Origin: Rallus limicola | Taxonomy: Eukaryota > Chordata > Aves > Gruiformes > Rallidae | Assembly: GCA_022605955.1 (NCBI GenBank) | Contig: JAKCOZ010000001.1 | Coordinates: 16,856,146 to 16,920,145, forward strand | Direction of reading: 5' to 3' | DNA: 64,000 nucleotides | Shown here: positions 38,185-49,600 of the stretch, piece by piece | How positions within the stretch are numbered: the first letter of the stretch is position 1 | Layout of the letters: every line of letters begins with the position of its first letter | Notes under the pieces: generated by a model | What the model was told of the DNA's origin: nothing | Seen by the model: the letters and a program-made list of their open reading frames with translations, nothing else | The model's database searches: none | Translations under genes and position numbers: made by a program

Positions 38185-38224
38185 TGGGGTGGAGCGGGGG
38201 GAGGGGGGGGGGAGTAGGGGAGGG
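38185..38224 (+). other. G-rich tract, G-quadruplex capable
   Basis: Runs GGGG, GGGGGG, an 11-12 base G run, and GGGG within 40 bases. Confidence 0.75.
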
Positions 38225-39779
38225 AAGAAGAGAGAAAGATGAGCCTGCGCATAAGCACCTGCCCCAGCCTTGAGGATTCTCAAAACTTACATTGCTTGTG
38301 AAACACCGATCTGGCCCAAGCAACACCTTTAACCAAACCTCCACCACCACACTTTTACCTGCTGCTTTAGCACTGAACAACAACAGTGGCTGGTGAGTTC
38401 ACCCGTCTCAGTCACCATTATGGGGACAGGAAGGTACAAGAGCACCTCGCATGTGTTGCTGACAATGTGGTTTTGTTTGGCTTCTCACATTGCGAATGGC
38501 ACCATTCCTAACAATGGCGCTGTAAAGGAGATTAGAAGTGCCAAATTCTTGGTAGCATGACATCGTGGACAATCAAGTCTGAAAAGTGTGCTGACAGCAA
38601 GCATATTTATCTGCATCAGATGGAGTCTGGACACAATCATGGTATCATGCCTGTGTAGGAAATCCTTTCTTAATTACACCACAATGATGTTGTACTACAT
38701 TTTAAACCATGCTTCCAATGGAAATTAAACATGCTGAGGCAGTTTGTGTCTCCACGCGCTGGTTTTTGGCTGTCTGATAGCTGAACCATTCCCTCTGCCT
38801 CCACAAATCTGGAAATGTCAGTAAATTCCAGTCACACTTGACCAAGAGGTATATCCCTTACTACTGTTAAACAAAGGCGGCTGGATAGAGGAGAGCTGGC
38901 TCTCTGTTACAATTCTTGTTGGAAAACTCTTCAATGTGACATCAGTCCATACCAGATATAAAAAAACCTGCAGGAGAATTCTATCATAGAGACCTAGAAA
39001 AGAACAGTCTCCAGTGAATTGGCTGACTGGATGAATCCTTGTTTTCAACTGTAGCAGCCACTCGCCTTCTCTAGGGACTAACTACATGTTAAGTTTTCCT
39101 CTTCCACTATTTCAGGTACCAAGTGCACAACTAATCTGACTGATTTTTACACGCTGGGGGAAAAAGAGGAGGAAAAAAAAAGATAGAATTGGGGAGAGGT
39201 TTCTTCCTTGGTAAGCTGAATGATAACTAGGTGCTTTGTGCTCTTATTTTCCCAAAGTGGTCTCTGGTTTGAAGGAAGGTGCAGATTTCTCAGTCTGAAG
39301 GAGAAATGGGAAAAATGGTGGTTAACATGAACACTGTATTGCAGCTGCAGAGCTGGTGATACCAAGAGGTTACTCACAGAGCACTTCACTGCTTCAGCCA
39401 AGTACTTTTGTGCCAGAGTAAGCTGCTTTCATTTTACGAGTTCTTGGGAAAGGCAGGCTGTGCTCTGGCAATACATGTCATTACAACTCCAACCCAGTGG
39501 GACCCTCTGCGGTGGAACTACCACATGCAGCGATTATCAGAGCAGGAGAACCAAAGCCCATACTCTTCCCTGCTCCTGTTCAACAGAGAGAGGCTGGCCG
39601 GTCAGATTCCCCAGTTGCATCTGCAAGAGGTGGCCGTAAGAGGAGACTTGAGGTGACTAGCAAGACCATCCAAGTAACACTTCTGACTCCTGATCCATGT
39701 TGTGCATGGTGAGGAAAGAGGTGTTACACTCCAGACCGCTGCCTAAGTGCGCTTGATGCTGGAGTGGAGTTTGAACTGC

Positions 39780-40484
39780 AGTGTTCTGAGACCAGCCATG
39801 CAGAGAGAGACTGGTGACAGTACCATGCTGGATAAAAACGTGGACGTGACTTGGCAATATGTGCTTGCAGTCCAGAAGGCCAACTGTATCCCAAGCTGCT
39901 CCAAAGAAGTGTAGCCAGCAGGTCAAGGGAGGTGATTCTGCCCTTCTACTCCACTCCGGTGAGACCTCAACTGGACTAATGCATCCAGCTCTAGAGTCCT
40001 CAGTACAGAAAAGGCATGTATCTGTTGGAGCAGGTCCGGAGAACAGAATGGTCAGAGGAATGGAGCACCTCTGATTTGAGGAAGGGTTGAGAAAGTTGGT
40101 CTTGTTCATCCTGGAGTAAAGAAGGCTTCATGTTGACCTGACTGCAGCCTTTCAATACTTAAAGTGGGCTAACAAGAGAGATAGGGACAGACTTTTTAGT
40201 AGTGCCTGTTGTGATAGGACAAGGATTAAGATTTTGAACTAAAAGAGGGTAGATTTATATTGCACATTAGGAAAAAACTATTCTCTATGAGAGGGGTGAG
40301 GCATTGGAACAGATTGCCCAGAGTGGTGGTGGAGGCCTCATCCCTGTCAGCATTCAAGATCAGGTTTGATAAATCTCTGAGCAACTTGATCTAGTTAAAG
40401 GTGTCCCTGCTTACTGCATGGGGCTTGGACTAGATGAACTTTAAAGATCCCTTCCAACCTAACACATTCTATAATTCTATGAAC
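39780..40484 (+). mobile_element. CR1 LINE, truncated 3' part (about 700 bp)
   Basis: It contains the CR1 3' region in order: GCAGTCCAGAAGGCCAAC, GGAGGTGATTCTGCCCTTC, GTGAGACCTCAACTGGA, GCAGCCTTTCAATACTTAAA, GTGATAGGACAAGG, GGCATTGGAACAGATTGCC and CCCTTCCAACCTAA. The end is ATAATTCTATGAAC, the CR1 tail. The 5' end is truncated, as is usual for CR1; its exact left edge is uncertain. The reading frame is broken and no protein is called. Confidence 0.92.
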
Positions 40485-42530
40485 TGCAACTATTCTGCAG
40501 TTCTCCTAGAAATGACCATGCTATTGCTACCTCCTTCAAAGTGGCTCTGTCCATGCCTTCCAATCACTGTTTTGCTCCAACATTCTTTCTTTTTGAAGTC
40601 TGGCATCTTCTGAGATCCAGTCTCTAGGCTGGGCTGCCTGTGACTAAAAACCCATCCTCCCACACTGATTTTCCACTACCTGAAACCAAGATCCCTTTGT
40701 TGTTAAAGGAGGCCCCATCGTCCTGTTTTATATAGTCCTCAAAAAGGAACTGCCCAGAGACTTGAGATTAGCCTTTGACAACCTTTTATCAGCAAAACCT
40801 CCTCAATGGACCTGAACTTGGGCCTTGAGCTGGTCTAGGAGAGAAAGGTGAGGAGCTCAGAGTGTGGTGACCACTGTGTGTCTAAAAGGAGATTTTCATC
40901 ATCTGGCCCCAGACCAGCAGCCATCTTTGTGCAGCCCAGACCAGACAGGAAATGTGATGTGCTTCACTTCAGAGAATTACATTTGTGTATGGAAAAAGAG
41001 AGGTGTGCAGGGACACGTATGCATGTACATGCCTATCTGTGAGCTGGGAAACCGTTTGGGCAGCAGATTTGCGTTTGTGCAGCTCTCTTGGCTTTTGAGG
41101 TGAGGGCAATGTGTGCTGGGGGAGATATCTGCTTCTGGCAAACAGATCTTTTAAACTAAATGTGCCTGGCGGGGCCTGTAAGGGGTCGTTCACCTGTGAA
41201 GGTGAGGGTACATGAAACTCTGGAAGAAAATGGACATATTTTTTTGCGCCCTGTTGAATGGACAAGCAATGCTGAACAGGCACTACAGCTGCTGCAGGGC
41301 AGCATTGCCTGTCAGGACTAGCTGTGAGGTGAAGGCGTGAGAAGGGGGTGATTCTTCTCTCTGTGGAGTGAGTGGTGTGCTTGGTTGGTTAGGGAGGCCA
41401 TGGAATGGGTGTTCCTATGGTGTCACATCATCTGCAAGTGAGAGAGCTGTGCCGCAAGCTTACTCACACTCAGCACTGTCCTCGTTCCACTCCCGCACTG
41501 ACCCAGGATGGATCCCCTGAAACTGGGACATTGGTGGGGAGGCTGGTTTCATTCTGGTGTTTCTTAGGTCGATGACTCGAGTTACTTTTCACAAAAAGGT
41601 CCATGGTATTTCTACTGCAGATTGACTCCCATCCCCAGTTTCAAATTGATTTGTGCACGTGTGCAGACTCTGAAAGTGATATGAGTGGTTGTTCTGGATA
41701 TCTGAAAGGGGAAGCTATGGGTCTCTTGCCAGTGTCCTGAGAAGACTGTTCTCTCTCTCTTTTGCTTCCCAGCAATAGTTACAAACTGGTCCCGGTATAT
41801 CAGAGCACTGCAAGCTAACACCTGATCTCTCCACCCTTGTTTCTGCACCTTATTGCTTTACCAGCAGGAAGTAGGACGTGGTTTGGGGCTTTTTATTCTC
41901 GGCCTCGCTAGCCTTTTCGATACTTCAGGCCTCATCTCAGTCTGACAAGGCAAGCAAGCAGCAGCTTCCTGTGCAAAGGTGAGACAGAGAAGAGACACTG
42001 AGTACGTATAAGAGGAACAGCTCCACAGCAGAATTGCTGGGCTGGAGGCATCTCTCTCACTCCAGCAGCATTGGCTGACAGTTGGACATGTATTGAGGTA
42101 GGTAGGCTATCTGCCTCCATCCCTTTCCCCCACTTCCCACTCCCCTCACAGTTTGATGTCCAGCACCTGCTTCCATCACACCCCAGTCCCTGGGGATTCC
42201 CTTTGTCTGGACCACCAGGTGCCTGGAGCTAGAGGGTAAAGGGAGCAATGCCAGCTCTCTCCCACGTGGGGATGGTTGATCTGAAAAGCGTCTTGGAAAG
42301 AGTTTCGGTCTGACAAACTGAATCTCACTGTTGGGGAGGGCTGAGCACATATTTATCTCTCTTTCTCTCCACCGTTCTCTCAAATCATACACCACATCTC
42401 ACAACCACGCTGCCTGCTTTCTTTCTTTCTCTCTCCTTTGTCTGTGAATGTGTTGTCGTCATGTTTTTCTTCCTCTGAACCTAATCTTTTATCACAACGG
42501 GAATCAATATTATGCTTCATGCCAGCCCTT
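40485..42530. other. Sequence upstream of IL2RB
   Basis: No gene recognised. An ETS-type GCAGGAAGTAG lies near 41866-41874, and TTTC/TCTC repeats at 42418-42437. This is the likely proximal regulatory region of IL2RB. Confidence 0.4.
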
Positions 42531-42665
42531 TATAAGCCCTCTCTTCCCGCTCCCTTGGCAGTCCCAGCGGGACTCTTGTCTTGTTTTGCTCAGCTCTGCC
42601 TGGGCTCCAGGTTTGCTGAGAGCTGAGGGTGGTCCCCTCTCCTGTGGACAGAGACCGATCTCAAG
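42531..42665 (+). promoter_or_regulatory. IL2RB: Candidate IL2RB promoter and non-coding exon 1
   Basis: A TATA-like TTTATAAG (42529-42536) is followed about 130 bases later by a splice donor, CTCAAG|GTATGA, with intron start at 42666. The first IL2RB coding exon 0.85 kb downstream begins with an acceptor 16 bases before its ATG, so a non-coding first exon is required. Human IL2RB also has one. The start site itself is not visible. Confidence 0.4.
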
Positions 42666-43502
42666 GTATGAGTGTCCAGGTGGATGGGGAGAGGGGGAGG
42701 CTTAGATGAAAAGCCTGTAACCCAGTCTGTCCAATATGCGGCATGGAGGTACAGGCTTTGTAAGACAAGGTGTCTCCCTCGGTGCCAGAGGTGGATGAGG
42801 GGTGCTGCAGATTTTCCTAATTACAAAGCCCAAATGTTCTGCTACTCCTAAAATTATGGCTCTTCCCAAGGTAGCACAGGGTCTACTTCATGAAGGGGGT
42901 GCATGGTTTGTGTGTGATAATGTACTGTATTGTGATATGGTAAAACCTTGACTTTCCAGAACTTGCTGAACTTCTTATTCTCCCTGATTTCATCCCCTGT
43001 CCCAAACAAGCCATGCAAAATCTACCTCCTAAGCCATGATCTCTGCAACTAACTTTTGTCAGTTGCAGCTAGAGAGCCCTCTTACTCAGCAAGCACCTAG
43101 TTATATCAGCCGTAGTGCTTACCAAAAAGAAGAGCTCTTAAAAACGCAAGCCATGTGCAGCCAAGGCAGCACTCTCTACCTGAGTCAGCAAGCAGCCCGA
43201 AACAACACAGGCAGACTGCTGTGCACTCACACACATTTCCAGAAGGCTTTATTCCTGCAAACAACCTTTCTGTGTTGCACTGAAAACCGTTTTAGTGCTG
43301 AGCAAAGCACCCAAACCAGGAAAAAGATGAGGTGCTGAGGGAAAAGCACAGACTCCAGTGTGGAAAGGGTGTGAGTTTCTGAGCCTGGAAGATCAGCACT
43401 GGCTTTGAGTCCTGCCCATGGACAGAGGATGCCTCCTGTGAGATGACATCTTTCTTATTTGCATTGCTGAGCTATGTTGGGGGGGTGTCTTCTGTCTTTC
43501 AG
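42666..43502. other. Probable IL2RB intron 1
   Basis: It begins GTATGA and ends TCTGTCTTTCAG at 43502. No repeats recognised. Confidence 0.45.
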
Positions 43503-43600
43503 TGTGTCACCAGTACAGATGAAGCCCTCTTTGCTGCTAATGTGTCACCTCTGGCTGTTCAACCTCACGCCTCTCTCACGGGCATCAGACTCGACACAAG
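43503..43600 (+). CDS. IL2RB: IL2RB first coding exon (signal peptide)
   Basis: 16 bases of 5'UTR precede ATG at 43519. It encodes MKPSLLLMCHLWLFNL and the rest of a signal peptide, 27 codons plus one base. The donor is CAAG|GTAAGA. Confidence 0.88.
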
Positions 43601-46600
43601 GTAAGAAGTGCTTCTCTTCACCTGTGCTAGCTGGGCGAGCAGGGAGGGGTGTCAGCTGGAGCAGTGTGTGTGCCATGGTGCTTTGCTGTGCAGTGCTTGT
43701 GTTGTAACATAAAGCCAGAGGAGGTGGCAGTAGTTAAAGGTTTCTTATAAGCGCATCAGCCTCCAAGGGCACTGAAGTGAATGTCTCTGCCTTTCTTACT
43801 TGGAGACAGATATCCAGCAGAGGAATCAGTCTGGATGGGGCAGAATTGTCTGTGGTGATGGTTAATGCCCAACATCAATGCTAATTCGGTCACGCTGCTG
43901 TCCACCTCTTCTCTGCTGGCAGGTCCCTCCAGCCTGACTTGTTCGTATGACTCACGGGCAGCTCTCTTCTGTGACTGGAACCCAGGCAGGGAGCTGGTTG
44001 AAGCACCATGCCTGCTGGAGTTTATATCAAAGTTTGGTTTTTCTCACAGGTGGGTGACTGGAGAGGCTGAGGAAAGCCAATGCTTTGAATTAAAAGTGTC
44101 TCAGAAAGTTTATCACTTAACAAAAATGTAGGCTCCCCCTCCCCAGGCCAGGTGTAGTGGAGTCACAGTCACGGAGCTGAGGGGCTTTGTCTCTATCACT
44201 AATCCCATGTGAGCTGAAGTGCTGGCCACTGATCAGTGTTTGTCACCTGATGGTCCCAGACTGTCTAGCCCAGTCCAAGTCCCAGCTCCATAGCTGTGTT
44301 TCATTTAAAAAAAAAAAATCCCTCTTTCTTGGTAGCCACCCTCTGAACTGAAAGGAATTTTCAACAGAAAAGGAGGATGTATAGAGATGGGGGCAGAGGA
44401 GGGTGGAATTAAAGTTATCTAGGGGCCATTTGCCCATCACTAGGATGAGATGGGATGTTGCACCTTTAGTAACAATAAATGAAGGAAAATATTGTTTCCC
44501 TTATCTCCCCTGGCCCTTTCATCTCTCTCAGTTCATGATGCTTTCCTCTCCCACATATCTGCCAGCAGACGAGTAGGTATGTGGCCAGTACTGCAATAGG
44601 GGCTGACTGTGGTCTCCAAGTATGACATCTCCAGCCAAGAGACTTAGCAGCCTACCCCAGGGCTTCCCTGGGTGCCTGTCATAAGGAGAGGGTCAGTGTC
44701 ATTCTTGCAGTGGGTAGGTTGCTCGTGACTGGCATAGAGACACCCCTAACAGGGTGAGATTAGTAAATATATTCTGGGGCCAGGTGCATGCACCTAGAAA
44801 GCCAGAACATTTATGCTGGTCCATTGGTGTGAACCACAGTGTGGGGCTGGATTTGGAACTATGTCATTGCTGGATCAGAGCTCTAGGACATCACCTCTTC
44901 CACCATCAGCAAGTCCTGAGCTTGATCTGCCCTTACAGCTGGAGCAGCCAGCTCAGTCTGATACTTCCTCAGCTGCAGTCCCATGGATCCTCTCCTACCC
45001 TGTCACCCCTTGTGTTATAGCTCAGCTTGGGCTGTCTAGCCACACTTGTCAGAGCAGAAGACAGGTCATGGCGTAGCACTGTCAAGTGTGAACCATGGTC
45101 CTGGATGACTTGGATGTGACCTGGTTCAGAAGTTATGTCTCAGGCAGCATCTGAAATGCTCTAGGACTGCCAGTGACTTGAAGGAGACCTGTAAATCCTA
45201 AAGGGGCTGAAACAAGGACCTGCCTGCAAGGACCATAATGGCACAGTTGTGGGCAGCAGGTGTGTTTAGGCTCTATGCCCTCTGTTATCATTAAGAAGCA
45301 GGGGAAATAGCAAGAGGGTTTTGTGAAGACTTTGAAACTGGAAACCTACTGTTATCTTTGGCTTGAAATAACTGGGATGCATTGTCTCTCCAAGTGCCAA
45401 CACAAAATTTCTGAGTGATGCAATGGGGAGAGAAAGTGGGATTACATCTTTACTGTAACCCCTTCAGCAAATATGGTAGGATACAAAATGCTTTGAAAGG
45501 TCTTTAGTGTTACATAAAATTTGGCTAACTACAACCTCTTGCTTAAGACCCAGGTTACCTTTGTTTTCTGAATCCTGTGAATTACCCAAAGCAGAACACA
45601 CAACAGGACTGAGGAGATGCATCAAGACCTTCAGCAAAAACAGTAATGTGAGTAATTAATCTGGGATGTCCCAGCTAAGAACAAGGTAGAAAGGACTTGT
45701 ATGTGGATTTTGGGTGTATAAACATTGTGATACCCAAGAGTGGTATAAAAAGCCACAACTAATCCTTGACTCCAGTTCCGAGGTTGGGCCTGAAGTTGTA
45801 TGCTGTTGATAATGCATCGCCCTTGTGGTTCCTCTGGATTCACTCTGAGCTAGGCCATGCTGACCTGACACATGTAGAGAAGATGTGGGGTGGACAGATC
45901 TCATGCAATGTTCCATGTCTCAGTTAGCTGGGTTTGGCCCTAATCTCTTCCTCTCAGGAGGGATGGACATCACCACCAGGTCTGAGGTCACCTCCTGACC
46001 TCATTTTCCCTGAAGAGGTCAGTACTGTTTTCCAGACCATTAACTACTGTGAAGCTTGATTAGATGTGTCAAATGTAAGATGAAACAGCAACACATCACT
46101 GGAACTAATGGTGATGAAAATCCTCTAGCTATTATTCTTTATTTAAATCAGTCTTTTTTTAAGACTCATTATGTATTTCCTTGTCATATTCAGAACTACT
46201 GTAGTCCTTGTGTTTTCAAACAACCCACCCAAATATGAGCTAATTCACCTTACTGATAAAGTCACAATCAATTCAAATGACAGACAAGCTTTCTTACATT
46301 TGTACATCATCTGCAGAGACAAATTGCAGGACTGGTAAACAGCTCCAAAACCTTTTATTTCTAATCAAGCTAACTTCCCTACTGCCTATTTAATACTGTA
46401 TGATGTATGTGGACCTTTAGTATCATTGTATTTCAAGAGTGATATTTAATACTAATGTCAACTTAACCTTACCAATGAATACAAAATGTTTTAGTGAAAA
46501 CATTCTTCCTCAATAAATGTCACTCATAGAAAGTACCTTTTATTCCTCCTTAGTCAGCACATACAGCAGTCTTAGCAAACCAGCATATCACAACATTTTG

Positions 46601-49600
46601 TGCCCTTCTCACTAATGAACACAAAACATCCAATCACATGAGGTATAAATTCTTGGTTCTTCACTCACCACTGAAACTCATGCGTTTCAGCCACATATAA
46701 CCTCCATAATTATTGTAAAGCATTCTTAATCCTATCATATGATGGCAATGCTTAAAAATAGGAAAGCTTATTGATGAGGCCTCAGTATCATCAATGGTAA
46801 ATTTCCCTGGCAGAGTCAAATCTTCACGACTTCAGACCATCTTACCATATCTGTCCATTGCCACACTGGAGAGAACAGTTCTACACCTGTGAGAATAGAA
46901 GGTTTCAGTCCGCTTGCAAATAGTGAGTACTCATCTTTCTTGCAGTCTTTGAAGCTCCCCCATGAAATGATAGCTAATTCCTCTTCTCTATCCACCCCTA
47001 TGCAACACCCATAGCTTATTTTAGACTTGTGTCTCTTCCTTGTCCCTTGCTGCAGCTAGCACTGATGAACAGCATTGACTCCTGTCACATGCATCTCTAA
47101 CACGCAGCATTATGCCAGCCGCTGCCTGTCCTGTGCCTGGGACACTGTTGAATGGTAGTGCTTTGCACCAGGATTTCTGGCTTCCTACAGGCAATGACAG
47201 CTCAGTTGACCTGAAAAATACATGGTGCAAGGAGGAGGGAAAATGTTGCTGGTCTTCTCCTTTCCCTCTTACCAGATATGTGCTTCCACCCTCCTTTAAG
47301 GTAGCTATGGCTTGCATCAGTCTTTGCTGAAAGGATTCCACTCACTAATCCAGCAGAAAAACATCTGCTTGGGTCATTCTTATTTTTTACCCCTGGATGT
47401 GTGAGTGTACCTAGCTCAAGGAGAAGTCCAATAGAGCTGCTGCAAGTTAAGGCACAGGGAGGGATGGCTGGAGTCAGGGAATGTGAAGGGTCAGCCCAGA
47501 CAGTCTGTGTAACTCCATCCTATGTGGCTTCAGCTCTCTGAAAGAGCACCTGGGATGCTGCTCAACCATGGTCCATTCCTGTCTGTACAATTGCCCTGTG
47601 GACCACCCCTTAAAGATAGGATGCGTAGCTACATGGGGTTGGTTTCACTGACTGCAGGGGGGACTTTCACAGGCTCACAGGAGGAGTTGCCTTTAATCTA
47701 GTCCAGAGATTTTTGCCTGCAGTGACATCAGGGATAAAGGAGGAATGGAGAGAGGGAATTCACTAACCATCTCATGTGGCCATGGCCACTGCTGGGTGGA
47801 GTCTGTGAGCATGGCCAAGAGACCAACCCTCATGCAGTGGAGTTTGTGGTAAAACCCTGGTACGGACAGTGTGGCAGTATCAGCCCTGCTTCTTCTGTTT
47901 TCAGTAAAGCTGAGGCCTCCAGGAAATCTTCATGTGGTTAGCAAACCAGGTGAAAACACCTACAACTTAACGTGGAGCCTGAATATTTCCTCTCACTATT
48001 TGGATGGGGAGCGGGAATATCAAGTGCGGTACCGAACCACGAGTCAGTCCTGGGAGGTGAGTATGGAGTGGGGCACTGGGACCTGGCACCATACCTATCC
48101 TGATCTTCTTTACGTCACACAGGACTTGCTCCTGGGCCTCCCCTCAGAATTAAACCAGTTTTAGTGAAGCTGGAGAATGGATGACACCTATCTGTGTCAC
48201 CTGCTGCCAAGCATTTGGTCATAACAGTGAGGCAGACAGGAGTCCTATTTTACTTAATGATGTCACAAAGAAATCCAGACAGCTCCAGGACAGATCTGAA
48301 AGGGATGAAAGAAGCAAAGCAAAGAAGACTTGTATTCCAGGGTGAACAAGCAGTGCACAAGGCATAGGGATCTGAAACAGGTCCTTTCTGAGGGCCTTGG
48401 AAGAGATGGGTACATGAGGCTGTAAGCCAGGGTGCTGATGATGCTCTAATTTTGCCCTACTCCCAGGAGGCCAGGAACTTCACCATTATGCAGGACCAGA
48501 TGTGGGTGATGTTTGAGAGACTCTCCCCTGACATGAAATACGAGGCAGCTGTCCGTGCAAGGCCAAGTGCCTCAAGTACCTTGAAAGGCGTGTGGAGCGA
48601 CTGGAGTGAGACCGTACTGTGGACGACACATGCTGACCGTAAGGATCGGAGTCAGGCAGTCTGGCTTGGAGGGAAAAAGGGGAAAACAAACTAGAAGGGA
48701 CAAGCAGGCTGAGAAGCTGGAGAAAGATGGATAGGGAGGACTGTGTTAATCAAAAAGCAATAGAAAGGTCGGAAACAATCTGTCCCTCCTCATCTGTTAG
48801 ATCAGACTGGCTCAACAGGGCTTTTGGGCAAAGACCCCATGACCCCAAATAGCCACTCTGACTTAAAGGAGCTAGGCAGAATCCACAAGATGTAAATTAG
48901 GGGCTGCTTCTCTGGATCAGCAAGGCCAGATGTCTGGTCTGCAGAACAGTGGTGAGGACTGGCATTTTCCCAGGTGCTCTTGTGACCTAGGAACATAAAT
49001 CCAGCTTTCTAAAAGGGCACGGTTCACTGGAGCCATTGATCTGTGAAATGCAATGAAACAGAGAGCTCAGCTATTGAACCAGAGGAGACCTGAGCCAAGG
49101 AAGCAAAGTCTCATGGAGAATCAAAGAGACTTACATGCATGTAAGTCCCTTCCAAAACGGTCTGCTGAGACTTGCATCAGTCATTACCATGAACCACAGC
49201 GTGGAGAACAGCTCCAGCCTTGAAAGATAATGCCCTGAGCACTGAAGTCTCTTCAGTGAGTCACTGGCTGTGGTCTCTGTCATTTCTTTTCCAAAAAATA
49301 AGCAGATAGAGGTTATTCCCGCTCGTGTCGCCTCCACCCTACCCCTGCTCAGCCCCTCCCTGTTGTGCCTGGTGCTGGTATAAACAGAAGAGCTATGTTT
49401 AGAAAGGGCACTGTGTTGCTGTGGCGATCAAATTTTGACAGTGTGTGATGTCAATGAATAGGATACAGCCGCAAACAGTTGTCATAGCAACCAAGACCCA
49501 AAGATAACCAGGGTACCAGAGGCAGAGGAGACAAAGTGATCTAAGTAGCATCTCAAGGACAGGCAAAGAAAGAATGTCCTAAAAATGTCTCCTCCCTATT

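Larger units (their letters stand above)
31167..39779. other. C1QTNF6-IL2RB intergenic sequence, middle
   Basis: 8.6 kb without a recognised gene. G-rich tracts lie at 31488-31512, 35287-35312 and 38185-38224. A CpG-containing stretch at about 33720-33840 has mixed composition and could be regulatory, but nothing identifies it. A 248-codon open frame at 33614-34360 has no recognisable domain and low-complexity parts, so it is not called. Confidence 0.5.

Noticed and set aside
47112..47330. Cys-rich frame considered as the missing IL2RB D1 exon
   Set aside because: The phase after the best acceptor (CTTCCTACAG) does not fit, and the W/C pattern does not match the receptor domain.
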